Shown: positions 23,544 through 28,916 of the stretch, piece by piece
How positions within the stretch are numbered: the stretch's first letter is position 1
Layout: each line of letters opens with the position of its first letter
IMG/VR virus record: IMGVR_UViG_3300025598_000013
Location: 1 to 34,522 of that record
Strand: one strand, 5' to 3'
DNA length: 34,522 bases
Source: a virus
The notes under the pieces: generated by a model
Told to the model about the DNA's origin: nothing
Database searches by the model: none
The model's input: only the letters and a program-made list of their open reading frames with translations
Program-made: the position numbers and the translations under genes

Positions 23544-23747
23544 ATGGCTTACACAATTACTGGCAAAGGCAAAGAATCTCCCAAGGGTCACTACGTTGTG
23601 GAGAAAAGCCATCAGCACCCATTGGAACAAAAGGTTGCTCGTTTGGAACAAAAGCTGGACAAGCATATGCACTTGCCAATGGAAAAAGCGCATCACCCTG
23701 GTACTGACCAGAGCCAAGCGCCTTTGCCTAATATGCGCCGCTATTAA
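23544..23747 (+). CDS. Small His-rich hypothetical protein at the end of the late operon
   Basis: 67 residues; not recognised. The N-terminus is GKGKESPKGHYVVEK, then a short coiled coil (LEQKVARLEQKLDKHM, about 27-42) and a His/Pro-rich tail ending NMRRY. Rich in Lys and His (seven His). AAAGGA lies 6-8 bases before the ATG. Its last 20 bases overlap the end of the convergent leftward gene, and a leftward terminator is buried in its sequence. Possibly a small virion or lysis accessory protein. Confidence 0.7.
   Translation: MAYTITGKGKESPKGHYVVEKSHQHPLEQKVARLEQKLDKHMHLPMEKAHHPGTDQSQAPLPNMRRY
23683..23721 (-). terminator. Leftward terminator inside the convergent rightward gene
   Basis: Read on the minus strand: GCGC, then CTCTGG, a 6-base loop, CCAGGG, then GCGC followed by TTTTT. 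On the plus strand these are GCGC 23718-23721, CCAGAG 23708-23713, CCCTGG 23696-23701, GCGC 23688-23691 and A-tract 23683-23687. It contains one U.G pair and a 4x4 internal loop. It would end the leftward small-gene operon just past its last stop (23728), within the coding sequence of the last rightward gene. Confidence 0.65.
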
Positions 23748-23994
23748 GCCGTTCTATCGTTACGTTTAGGGCATCCAGCTCGTTCATTTTGCGAATGAGC
23801 CAAGCCCTTTTTTGCCCATGCCAGCCCATCATTGACCCACGGTGGCAGTCTGGGCATAGAGCGATACAAGTGTATTGAAGCCCTTGCTTTATGTGATGGG
23901 CTTCACTTGGCCCAGGCTGGTCACAGATGCTGCACTCTAATTCCTTGACTCTTGCTAAATACGCTCGTTCCAGCTTGTTGAGTTTGTTGTTCAT
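23728..23994 (-). CDS. HNH / Ref-like zinc nuclease, small
   Basis: 88 residues, last gene of the leftward operon. Zinc/HNH pattern: Cys21-x2-Cys24 (CSICDQPG), AHHIKQG (His33, His34), Cys47-x2-Cys50-His51 (CPDCHRGS), and GWHGQKRAW (His59). This order, CxxC, HH, CxxCH, WHG, is like the small HNH nucleases of the Ref/recombination-enhancement type in phages; I infer a DNA-nicking or recombination-associated nuclease. It overlaps the upstream gene by about 74 bases in another frame and the convergent gene by 20. Weak Shine-Dalgarno. Confidence 0.8.
   Translation of the reverse strand: MNNKLNKLERAYLARVKELECSICDQPGPSEAHHIKQGLQYTCIALCPDCHRGSMMGWHGQKRAWLIRKMNELDALNVTIERLNSGAY
23768..23813 (+). terminator. 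Late-operon terminator inside the convergent leftward gene
   Basis: AGGGC (23768-23772) pairs with GCCCT (23804-23808), enclosing CTCGTTC (23779-23785) paired with GAATGAG (23793-23799), followed by six T (23808-23813). It lies 20 bases past the last rightward stop (23747), so it would end the whole late transcript, but it is inside the 3' part of the leftward HNH gene. One G.U pair and an unequal internal loop make it medium strength. Confidence 0.65.
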
Positions 23995-24124
23995 TGGTTT
24001 TCTTTAGTTTTGCAGTAACATCTTCAACGCCTTCAATGGTGTAGACCCGTCCAGCTATCTTGTCTAAAAAGTCTGGGTCATCTTTTTTGACCAGCACCTT
24101 TAGTTTGATTGTTAATTCTTTCAC
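23921..24124 (-). CDS. Small hypothetical protein, GTG start
   Basis: 67 residues; family not recognised. It begins (M)KELTIKLKVLVKKDDPDFLD, a strand then a helix with basic and acidic residues, followed by VYTIEGVEDVTAKLKK and a polar Gln/Ser-rich tail. I take GTG 24124 as start because GTGA overlaps the stop of the upstream gene and GGGAG lies 8 bases before it; an ATG at 24136 (inside the upstream gene) is the alternative. Its 3' end overlaps the following HNH gene by about 74 bases, which is unusually long. Confidence 0.6.
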   Translation of the reverse strand: MKELTIKLKVLVKKDDPDFLDKIAGRVYTIEGVEDVTAKLKKTNEQQTQQAGTSVFSKSQGIRVQHL

Positions 24125-24384
24125 GCTAACTCCCACTCTCGTTCTTCACGATTTGATTTTGATTTGACAGTTCGACCTGTCAGCCTGACCAGTCCAAGCT
24201 GCATCATTTCCTTAAGACGCCTAGCAACTTGGTTTGGGTCAAGCATTGAACGGTCTGCTATACCGTCCTTGCCTTGTGGCCCATTAAGAATCAAGACCGC
24301 TATTATTTGGTCATAGTGCTTGGCTTTGAAGTCTACTTTGTCCGCAGCCAGTTTGCTGGTTATGGGGTCATTGTTTCGGTACAT
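24121..24384 (-). CDS. Winged-helix DNA-binding protein
   Basis: 87 residues: NNDPITSKLAADKVDF, then a helix, LNGPQGKDGIADRSMLDPNQVARRLKEMMQLGLVRLTGR. The order of two helices, a DPNQVARRLKEMMQLGLV recognition helix and a beta wing is a winged helix-turn-helix, as in small phage repressors and marR-like antitermination regulators. The C-terminus is basic (KSKSNREEREW). A DNA-binding regulatory role is inferred. Shares a GTGA with the downstream gene and overlaps the upstream 41-residue gene by 17 bases. Confidence 0.75.
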   Translation of the reverse strand: MYRNNDPITSKLAADKVDFKAKHYDQIIAVLILNGPQGKDGIADRSMLDPNQVARRLKEMMQLGLVRLTGRTVKSKSNREEREWELA

Positions 24385-24493
24385 CTTTTTCCCTTAATTT
24401 AGCCTCAAGAAGGCGCACAAATTCTTTGACTGATGCGTAGGGTGCTGACAAGCCCGAATCACGCATTAAACGGGCTATATCACGCTTTGTCAT
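24368..24493 (-). CDS. 41-residue helical hypothetical protein
   Basis: A small gene: MTKRDIARLMRDSGLSAPYA, then VKEFVRLLEAKLREKDVPKQ. Predicted as two amphipathic charged helices. Its start overlaps the upstream gene end by 14 bases, its stop overlaps the next ATG by 17 bases, and both neighbours are real-looking, so it fits the operon. Weak Shine-Dalgarno. Function unknown; no homologue recognised. Confidence 0.55.
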   Translation of the reverse strand: MTKRDIARLMRDSGLSAPYASVKEFVRLLEAKLREKDVPKQ

Positions 24494-24707
24494 TCTTTTC
24501 TTTTAGCTTGGCTTCAGCGGTTTTTACCCATTTGTAAGAAATAGGCCCACGAACTTTTATTTCTATCAAGTCTTTTTCGTTCAGGCCAATCCAACGTTTG
24601 GGTGTTTTTTTAGGCACAAATTCAAGTCTGCACTCTTTGCACATCCATAGAACAGGCGTTCCTCTTTCATTTAGCCAAGAATCAACGGTTTCATGATTGC
24701 AATCCAT
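24480..24707 (-). CDS. Small zinc-ribbon-like hypothetical protein
   Basis: 75 residues. Cys3/His5 near the start and Cys23-x2-Cys26 (LWMCKECRLEFVP) could form a zinc site. The rest is basic and helical, with a charged C-terminus (AEAKLKEKNDKA). Zinc-ribbon proteins of this size occur in early regions of many phages as regulators or inhibitors of host enzymes; here that is only a guess. It starts 3 bases after the upstream small gene's stop on the same strand. Confidence 0.65.
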   Translation of the reverse strand: MDCNHETVDSWLNERGTPVLWMCKECRLEFVPKKTPKRWIGLNEKDLIEIKVRGPISYKWVKTAEAKLKEKNDKA

Positions 24708-24709
24708 AG

Positions 24710-24790
24710 TTATTTCCAGTATTCATACACGACAAAGTAAATACCCATCCAAAACAGGACAGCCCAAAAGATGCTGATAAGTGTTTTCAA
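24710..24790 (-). CDS. 26-residue membrane microprotein, TTG start
   Basis: The TTG at 24790 overlaps the preceding stop (TTGA) and has GAGG about 10 bases upstream. The sequence MKTLISIFWAVLFWMGIYFV, then VYEYWK is one basic residue followed by a single membrane segment and a charged, aromatic end. Too short to assign. Its place in a tightly overlapping chain of small genes supports it being translated, but this is the least certain gene of the operon. Confidence 0.45.
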   Translation of the reverse strand: MKTLISIFWAVLFWMGIYFVVYEYWK

Positions 24791-24879
24791 AACGGTGCAT
24801 CCTCATGGTTTTCTGGGTTGAACTTAGGCTCTCCAGGCTTGTTAGGCGGCAATTTGGTTGGGAAGGGCCAGTTATTCAT
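24787..24879 (-). CDS. 30-residue Pro/Asn-rich microprotein
   Basis: MNNWPFPTKLPPNKPGEPKF, then NPENHEDAPF. A strong Shine-Dalgarno GGAGG lies 6 bases before the ATG, better than that of several longer genes, and the ATG overlaps the upstream stop region by 8 bases. Rich in Pro and Asn with a DAPF-type acidic end, so probably disordered. No function visible. The good ribosome site is the main support. Confidence 0.5.
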   Translation of the reverse strand: MNNWPFPTKLPPNKPGEPKFNPENHEDAPF

Positions 24880-25009
24880 CATCATCCTCCAGCTCTGGAT
24901 AGTCAGGGTCTTGTGGGTTAGGGTGGCGAATAAGCTGGTTGTAGTAGCGCTTTTCAGCAGCTACTTCTTGGCGCAGTTCTTCTATGTCGAAGTCGTAGTC
25001 GTCAGTCAT
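24872..25009 (-). CDS. 45-residue acidic microprotein
   Basis: MTDDYDFDIEELRQEVAAEK, then RYYNQLIRHPNPQDPDYPEL and EDDDE. Strongly acidic at both ends with a central helix. The ATG overlaps the upstream stop (ATGA). Small acidic phage proteins sometimes mimic DNA and block host nucleases or RNA polymerase; here that is speculation. The operon context and intact frame support translation. Confidence 0.55.
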   Translation of the reverse strand: MTDDYDFDIEELRQEVAAEKRYYNQLIRHPNPQDPDYPELEDDDE

Positions 25010-25101
25010 ACAAGTGCTACCGCTAAAAACCAAGCCAACAGACAAGCAATGACAACAGCCAATGCGTAATCCAAGAATGTTTCAAAATGGGAGTTCATCA
25101 T
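25006..25101 (-). CDS. 31-residue membrane microprotein
   Basis: MMNSHFETFLDYALAVVIAC, then LLAWFLAVALV: a short polar start followed by one membrane segment (about 12-31) that runs to the C-terminus. AAAGG precedes the ATG. It overlaps the preceding gene by 20 bases and the next by 4. Topology suggests an inner-membrane microprotein; no family recognised. Confidence 0.5.
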   Translation of the reverse strand: MMNSHFETFLDYALAVVIACLLAWFLAVALV

Positions 25102-25294
25102 TTGCCTTTGTTGATTGGTTCAGCGAGGAGCCATTTGCTACCAAGGAATCGTACAGAAGCGACCCAAGACCGAATGTTGTGTCGAACAATATGACGTTCG
25201 ATATACGGTCTATCAAAGTGTCCTCGAACCCTTTTGAGTAAAGTAGTTGGCATAGTTGATCTAGCTCCATTTGCTTAGTTGATATGTCTTGCAT
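25082..25294 (-). CDS. First gene of the leftward operon, hypothetical
   Basis: 70 residues; not recognised. Helical N-terminus (ISTKQMELDQLCQLLYSKGFE), then DTLIDRISNVILFDTTFGLGSLLYDSL and an Asn/Ser-rich end. An AAGGAG Shine-Dalgarno lies about 5 bases before the ATG. The likely promoter, TAGACA-17-TACAAT, is at 25335-25363, giving an approximately 35-base leader. As the promoter-proximal product it should be among the first leftward proteins made. Confidence 0.72.
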   Translation of the reverse strand: MQDISTKQMELDQLCQLLYSKGFEDTLIDRISNVILFDTTFGLGSLLYDSLVANGSSLNQSTKANDELPF

Positions 25295-25334
25295 TTCTGC
25301 TCCTTAGACCCCGAACTGTTCAGGGCATGGGTGC

Positions 25335-25363
25335 ATTGTATGTTGAGTTTGCTCTACTGTCTA
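25335..25363 (-). promoter_or_regulatory. Leftward early promoter
   Basis: On the minus strand: TAGACA (25363-25358), 17-base spacer, TACAAT (25340-25335). One mismatch from consensus in each box and ideal spacing. The half-site TGTTGA (25341-25346) lies immediately before the -10 box, so a bound regulator would block it. Drives the small leftward genes; expected start near 25328. The promoter for the rightward Cro-like gene is less clear. Confidence 0.75.
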
Positions 25364-25427
25364 GGTATTTCAACAAATTATTTTCTAGGGGATTTCCCTA
25401 ATGCTAAAATGTTGAAAAAGCTCAACA
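25341..25427. promoter_or_regulatory. Operator region with four TGTTGA half-sites
   Basis: TGTTGA (25341-25346) and TCAACA (25370-25375) face each other 23 bases apart, and TGTTGA (25410-25415) with TCAACA (25422-25427) form a perfect 18-bp palindrome with a 6-base centre. The last ends 8 bases before the Cro-like ATG, and the first overlaps the leftward promoter. This is the layout of a phage switch where a dimeric HTH protein controls both directions; the Cro-like protein next door is the natural candidate. Confidence 0.72.
25386..25400. promoter_or_regulatory. Second inverted repeat in the switch region
   Basis: TAGGG (25386-25390) and CCCTA (25396-25400) form an inverted repeat around GATTT. 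It differs in sequence from the TGTTGA sites and lies between them, so it may bind another regulator or be part of the rightward promoter region. No function can be assigned from sequence. Confidence 0.35.
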
Positions 25428-25435
25428 ATCTATTT

Positions 25436-25591
25436 ATGACCAAAGAAGAAGCAATCAAATTAGCAGGTAGCCAAGCCAAGTTAGCCAAGCTCTTAGGCGT
25501 GACAAGGGGCGCTATCTATCATTGGAAAGACATCCCTGCTTTACGAATTTATCAGCTTAAAGAATTGAAACCTGATTGGTTTGGGTTATAG
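25436..25591 (+). CDS. Cro-like transcriptional regulator
   Basis: 51 residues from ATG 25436: MTKEEAIKLAGSQAKLAKLL, then GVTRGAIYHWKDIPALRIYQLKEL. Residues about 11-33 form a helix-turn-helix of the Cro/YdaS type (GSQAKLAKLLGVTRGAIYHW), and IPALRIYQLKEL is the usual following helix. It binds operators as a dimer to turn early transcription up or down. The longer in-frame ORF from 25289 runs through the operator region and is not the likely start. No paired CI-like repressor and no integrase are seen, so lysogeny is not supported. Confidence 0.85.
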   Translation: MTKEEAIKLAGSQAKLAKLLGVTRGAIYHWKDIPALRIYQLKELKPDWFGL

Positions 25592-25641
25592 TAGTTTGAA
25601 ACACGGCTAGGTCTGAAGTCATGAGCAGATCGAAAAGCGAA

Positions 25642-25690
25642 CCGCACCCCGCCTGCCGCAGTTTCATTTCAGGGTGCAATTTGAGTGCGG
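25642..25690 (+). promoter_or_regulatory. Two mutually exclusive hairpins before the DUF1376 gene
   Basis: GCACCC (25644-25649) can pair with GGGTGC (25672-25677), or CCGCAC (25642-25647) with GTGCGG (25685-25690). The two foldings share bases and cannot coexist. The second would cover GCGGA, which is the only Shine-Dalgarno-like sequence for ATG 25699. This may be a translational switch or attenuator; there is no T-tract, so not a terminator. Otherwise the 107-base gap holds nothing clear except an in-frame ATG at 25621. Confidence 0.35.
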
Positions 25691-25698
25691 AAAATTCA

Positions 25699-26451
25699 AT
25701 GCATTATTACCAATTTAACATTGGTGACTACGTTAGTCACACACGTCATTTATCGCCTATTGAAGACATTGCTTACAGACGTTTGCTTGATGCTTACTAT
25801 TTAAGTGAACGCCCGTTGAACATCGGTGTAACGTCTGTTGCACGTCAGATAGGTATGCGAGAGTTTGAACAAGAAGTTCGATTGGTTCTTGAGGAATTCT
25901 TTTTGCTGTCTGATGATGGTTGGACAAACCAAAGAGCAGACAAAGAAATTGCTCACTTTCATTCAAAAATTGAACAAGCGTCAAGAGCTGGTAAAGCGTC
26001 CGCTGAACGCAGGTCTAACGCCCGTTTAACGGACGTTCAACCAACCAATAACCATAAACCAATAACCAATAACCAAGAACCAATAGATATAGAACCTAAA
26101 GGTTCTTTGTCCGAAGCGGGGCTTCCGACTTGCCCTCAACAAGATATTTTGATTCTTTGGAAGAAAAACTTACCGCACCTTACGCAGCCAAGAACATGGG
26201 AAGGTTCTCGCAAAACCAACCTACGCCAACGCTGGATGCAAGCTGCAAAGCCATCAGACTATTCGCCAGAGGGTTACAAAACTCAAGACGAAGGTTTGAA
26301 GTGGTGGGATGGGTTTTTTGCTTACATAGCCAAAGACACCTCGCTTGCTAAAGGCTTTGAAACTAAAGGCCGCACTTGGTTGCCTGACCTTGAGTGGGTG
26401 GTAAACGCTACAAATTTTCAAAAAATCATTGATGGGAAGTACGACAAATGA
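25699..26451 (+). CDS. DUF1376 (YdaU-type) replication-associated protein
   Basis: About 250 residues. The N-terminus MHYYQFNIGDYVSHTRHLSP and IEDIAYRRLLDAYYLSERPL is the DUF1376 signature found in phage replication or initiator-type proteins. The middle (about 130-155) is an Asn/Pro-rich linker. The C-terminal third (TWEGSRKTNLRQRWMQ, then LKWWDGFFAYIA, then WLPDLEWVVNATNFQKIIDGKY) is a typical second domain. It has been linked to replisome loading in some phages; no catalytic motif is visible. I choose ATG 25699 because the conserved domain begins there; the ATG at 25621 would add 26 residues with no family match. Stop overlaps next ATG. Confidence 0.85.
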   Translation: MHYYQFNIGDYVSHTRHLSPIEDIAYRRLLDAYYLSERPLNIGVTSVARQIGMREFEQEVRLVLEEFFLLSDDGWTNQRADKEIAHFHSKIEQASRAGKASAERRSNARLTDVQPTNNHKPITNNQEPIDIEPKGSLSEAGLPTCPQQDILILWKKNLPHLTQPRTWEGSRKTNLRQRWMQAAKPSDYSPEGYKTQDEGLKWWDGFFAYIAKDTSLAKGFETKGRTWLPDLEWVVNATNFQKIIDGKYDK

Positions 26452-26759
26452 GTTTTCAAAAAGCTACACAGACGCCAGAAGTTCAACAAGACACCATGTG
26501 CCAAGCACATGAATGTCCTAATCGGTGGACTGTTGACAATGGCAAACGACTTTGTTCAGCACACGCATGGTCGCCATTTAGAGAATGGGAAAACATTACT
26601 AAACGTGAATGGGCAGCTTATCGCAATCGTGGTGACCGCAACAACTACGAAGCTATGTCGGTCAACATTAAAGTTCCAGCTCGCAAAGTTTCTGAAGAAG
26701 AAAAACGTCAAATTATTAACAATTTGCGTAATTTGATGCGGGAGAAGCGCAATGCGTAA
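26448..26759 (+). CDS. Small zinc-finger-like hypothetical protein
   Basis: 103 residues, starting in ATGA overlap with the DUF1376 gene. A possible zinc site is Cys18-x4-Cys23 (CQAHECPNRW), Cys36-x2-His39 (CSAHAW). The rest is charged and helical: EWENITKREWAAYR, then VSEEEKRQIINNLRNLMREK. Similar zinc proteins follow DUF1376 genes in other phages of Gram-negatives, from memory, so a replication-accessory role is plausible. Not recognised further. Confidence 0.75.
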   Translation: MSFQKATQTPEVQQDTMCQAHECPNRWTVDNGKRLCSAHAWSPFREWENITKREWAAYRNRGDRNNYEAMSVNIKVPARKVSEEEKRQIINNLRNLMREKRNA

Positions 26760-26889
26760 CCACTACAACCATGAAGAACTTGAAGCAGCACGAATCCTTG
26801 ACTTGGTACGCATGGGTGACGATTCTGTGCCTTGGACAGCAATAACTTGGGCCTTATGGGTTTTAGGCGATGCAATTGGATTGAGTTAA
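26752..26889 (+). CDS. 45-residue hypothetical protein
   Basis: MRNHYNHEELEAARILDLVR, then MGDDSVPWTAITWALWVLGD and AIGLS. An acidic helix is followed by a Trp-rich hydrophobic helix. The ATG overlaps the upstream stop by 8 bases and a GGAG occurs about 8 bases before it. Small and without known family, but the tight overlap supports it as a gene. Confidence 0.55.
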   Translation: MRNHYNHEELEAARILDLVRMGDDSVPWTAITWALWVLGDAIGLS

Positions 26890-26896
26890 AATTCTT

Positions 26897-27037
26897 ATGC
26901 GGCTACCTTTAGCGGGGGAAAAGACGATTCATCACCGTCCTGCTGCAATTTTTTTAGTGATGGCTTCCACCAATGATGAGGTGCGACATGATTACTCAAG
27001 CATATCTGCAAGAAAGATACAAATACTTAGATGGTAA
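26897..27037 (+). other. Weak ORF in the leader of the HNH-AP2 gene
   Basis: The 98-base gap before the HNH-AP2 gene (26890-26987) contains an ATG at 26897 opening a 46-codon frame: MRLPLAGEKTIHHRPAAIFL, then VMASTND, running on into the HNH coding DNA to TAA 27037. No good Shine-Dalgarno. Its first 30 codons look natural; the rest is a shadow of the HNH gene. It could be the 5' end of a gene broken by the HNH insertion, or chance. Confidence 0.3.
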
Positions 27038-27479
27038 TTTGTATTTTGCAAAAGAAGGTTTTGGAATAATTAAAGGTTCTAAAGCTGGTTGTGTTAAAAA
27101 AAATGGATATGTAAATATCCGAATCAAACAAAAAATGCTCAAATTACATAGAGTAATTTTTTTGTTTCATCATGGATATATGCCTGAATACATAGATCAC
27201 ATTGATGGCAATCCAAGCAATAACAAAATTGAAAATTTGAGAGCAGCAAATGCTTCACAAAACGCTTGGAATGCTCAACTAAGAAAAGACAATGTTACTG
27301 GAATCAAAGGCGTAGGGTTTAATAAAAGGTCTGGCAAATTTAGAGCAAGAATTGCAGTCAACAAAAAAACAATTCATTTAGGACATTTTATTGATATAAA
27401 AGATGCAGAAGCAGCCGTAAAAAATGCAAGACAAAAATACCATAAAGAGTTCAGTTGTGATGACAGCAGATCAAATTGA
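26988..27479 (+). CDS. HNH endonuclease with AP2 DNA-binding domain
   Basis: 163 residues from ATG 26988 (GAGG 6 bases upstream; ATGs at 26973 and 26976 sit over or before it). Residues about 50-90 hold the HNH core: LHRVIFLFHHGYMPEYIDHI, then DGNPSNNKIENLRAA, with His54, His71 and Asn83. Residues 105-153 are an AP2 DNA-binding domain (GIKGVGFNKRSGKFRARIA, then IHLGHFIDIKDAEAAV). This pairing is typical of homing endonucleases in phages. The gene is visibly richer in A and T than neighbours, a sign of horizontal arrival, and its last 20 bases overlap the next gene. Confidence 0.9.
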   Translation: MITQAYLQERYKYLDGNLYFAKEGFGIIKGSKAGCVKKNGYVNIRIKQKMLKLHRVIFLFHHGYMPEYIDHIDGNPSNNKIENLRAANASQNAWNAQLRKDNVTGIKGVGFNKRSGKFRARIAVNKKTIHLGHFIDIKDAEAAVKNARQKYHKEFSCDDSRSN

Positions 27480-27663
27480 ATTTATGAAAGATTGCGAAAG
27501 TAGAGAATGGGTGGAACGCTATCGCAAGAAAGCTAAAGAGCTTGGCTATGGCGAAGCTAATGCTTGGTGGGCAGACACCATCGAGGCTATTGAAAAAAAG
27601 CGTGGCAAGAAAGAAGCTGAAAACTTACGCCATCGCATGAACAGAATCAAGGGCAACAAATGA
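27460..27663 (+). CDS. Small helical hypothetical protein
   Basis: 67 residues from ATG 27460 (MTADQIEFMKDCESREWVER, then YRKKAKELGYGEANAWWADT, then IEAIEKKRGKKEAENLRHRM). Highly charged and helical. From memory the end resembles the DUF7696 type of small phage protein, but I am not sure. AAAGAG lies 10 bases before the ATG; an ATG at 27424 would lie deep inside the HNH-AP2 gene. Stop overlaps the RusA ATG. Confidence 0.65.
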   Translation: MTADQIEFMKDCESREWVERYRKKAKELGYGEANAWWADTIEAIEKKRGKKEAENLRHRMNRIKGNK

Positions 27664-28088
27664 CATTCATAATTACTTTTCGTGTTGAAGGGCCGCCTCA
27701 AGGCAAAGGCAGACCCAGGTTCTCAACCCGTGGCGGCTTTGTCAAAACATACACACCAAAACAGACATCCGACTACGAAACAATGATTAAAGCATCTGCA
27801 ATGCTGGCAATGGGGGCTTCAGAGCCATTAGAAACGCCTGTAGCCGTGTTTTTGCACGTCACTAAGGCCATACCAGCGTCATACCCTAAAAAACGCATAG
27901 AAGCCTGTTTAATCGGTTCTGAGCGTCCAACCAAGAAACCAGACATCGATAACATCTTAAAATGCTTTCTGGATGCCATGAACGACATTGTTTACAAAGA
28001 CGATAAACAAGTCGTAACTATCCATGCCACGCAGGTTTACGGCACGTTTCCCGTTGTTGAAGTGCTGGTCAAGGAGGAACTGCAATGA
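27660..28088 (+). CDS. rusA: RusA-family Holliday junction resolvase
   Basis: 142 residues, standard for RusA. N-terminus: EGPPQGKGRPRFSTRGGF. Active site: KPDIDNILKCFLDAMNDIVY with Asp95, Asp97, Lys101 in the spacing of E. coli RusA Asp70, Asp72, Lys76, and further Asp114/115 (KDD). It cuts four-way DNA junctions made by recombination or replication, giving linear packageable DNA. It lies in a replication/recombination block with ERF and YqaJ genes and overlaps both neighbours by 4 bases. Confidence 0.93.
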   Translation: MTFIITFRVEGPPQGKGRPRFSTRGGFVKTYTPKQTSDYETMIKASAMLAMGASEPLETPVAVFLHVTKAIPASYPKKRIEACLIGSERPTKKPDIDNILKCFLDAMNDIVYKDDKQVVTIHATQVYGTFPVVEVLVKEELQ

Positions 28089-28915
28089 ACCCGTTTGAAA
28101 TTCTTGAGCCGACCTGCATTAGTTTTTCTGGTGGTAGGACTTCAGCTTATATGCTTTGGCGGGTCTTACAAGCTCACGATATGAGCCTCCCAAGTAATGC
28201 AATTGTTTGTTTTGCAAATACAGGGAAAGAGGATGAAGCGACTTTAAAGTTTGTTAACGATTGTTCTGTCAATTGGAATGTGCCAATTGTTTGGCTTGAG
28301 TACCAGGATGCAGAAGAATCCAAAGATCGTTGGAAGCAAGTTTCTTATGAAACAGCCAGCCGCAATGGTGAGCCTTTTGAAGCGGTAATTCGCAAGAAAA
28401 ACTATTTGCCAAATCCAGTTACAAGGTTTTGCACAATAGAAATGAAAATAAGAACAATAGCTAACTATTTGTTTTCAATAGGTTTATGCGAAACAAGAAG
28501 CAAAGGCGAACACATGAGTTGGGTTGGTATTCGTGCTGATGAGCAAAGACGTGCAGCAAAAATACCTCGGGATAGAACGCCTTTAGTAGCTGCTGGTGTG
28601 ACTAAAGAAATGGTCGGTGAGTTTTGGCGCAATCAATCGTTTGACCTTGAGTTACCAAACATTAGCGGTGTTACCTACCACGGCAATTGCGATTTGTGTT
28701 TTTTAAAAGGCATGAGCCAAACAATGAGTTTGATAAAAGAAAAGCCAGAGCGTGCAGTTTGGTGGGCCAAAATGGAGGCGCTGGCTCTGGCAAGCAAGCC
28801 TGATGGTGCGCGTTTTCGCAAAGATCGACCTGGTTACGCTGAAATGGTGCAATACACGACCGACCAGACAACCATGTTTGATGATGAATCAATAGCTTGT
28901 TTTTGCGGGGACTGA
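28085..28915 (+). CDS. PAPS-reductase / DndC-family PP-loop protein
   Basis: 276 residues. SGGRTSAYML (15-24) is the PP-loop that binds ATP or PAPS-type nucleotides; ANTGKEDEATL is the second conserved strand; RFCTIEMKI (115-122) carries Cys116; SWVGIRADEQRR is the GIRADE motif of phage members. Cys202, Cys205 (NCDLCFLKG) and Cys272, Cys274 (CFCGD) may bind an Fe-S cluster. The family includes PAPS reductase (sulphite from PAPS) and DndC (DNA phosphorothioation). It stands alone, without other cys or dnd genes, so the substrate is unknown; nucleotide or tRNA/DNA thiolation and anti-restriction are possible. Confidence 0.82.
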   Translation: MNPFEILEPTCISFSGGRTSAYMLWRVLQAHDMSLPSNAIVCFANTGKEDEATLKFVNDCSVNWNVPIVWLEYQDAEESKDRWKQVSYETASRNGEPFEAVIRKKNYLPNPVTRFCTIEMKIRTIANYLFSIGLCETRSKGEHMSWVGIRADEQRRAAKIPRDRTPLVAAGVTKEMVGEFWRNQSFDLELPNISGVTYHGNCDLCFLKGMSQTMSLIKEKPERAVWWAKMEALALASKPDGARFRKDRPGYAEMVQYTTDQTTMFDDESIACFCGD

Positions 28916-28916
28916 C

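Noticed and set aside
24818-25069. 83-codon plus-strand frame with hydrophobic stretches
   Set aside because: It runs opposite the chain of overlapping leftward microgenes, has no ribosome site in the rightward direction, and sits in a leftward operon.
25289-25435. Long N-terminal extension of the Cro-like gene
   Set aside because: It would translate the operator and promoter region; the HTH protein starts naturally at ATG 25436.
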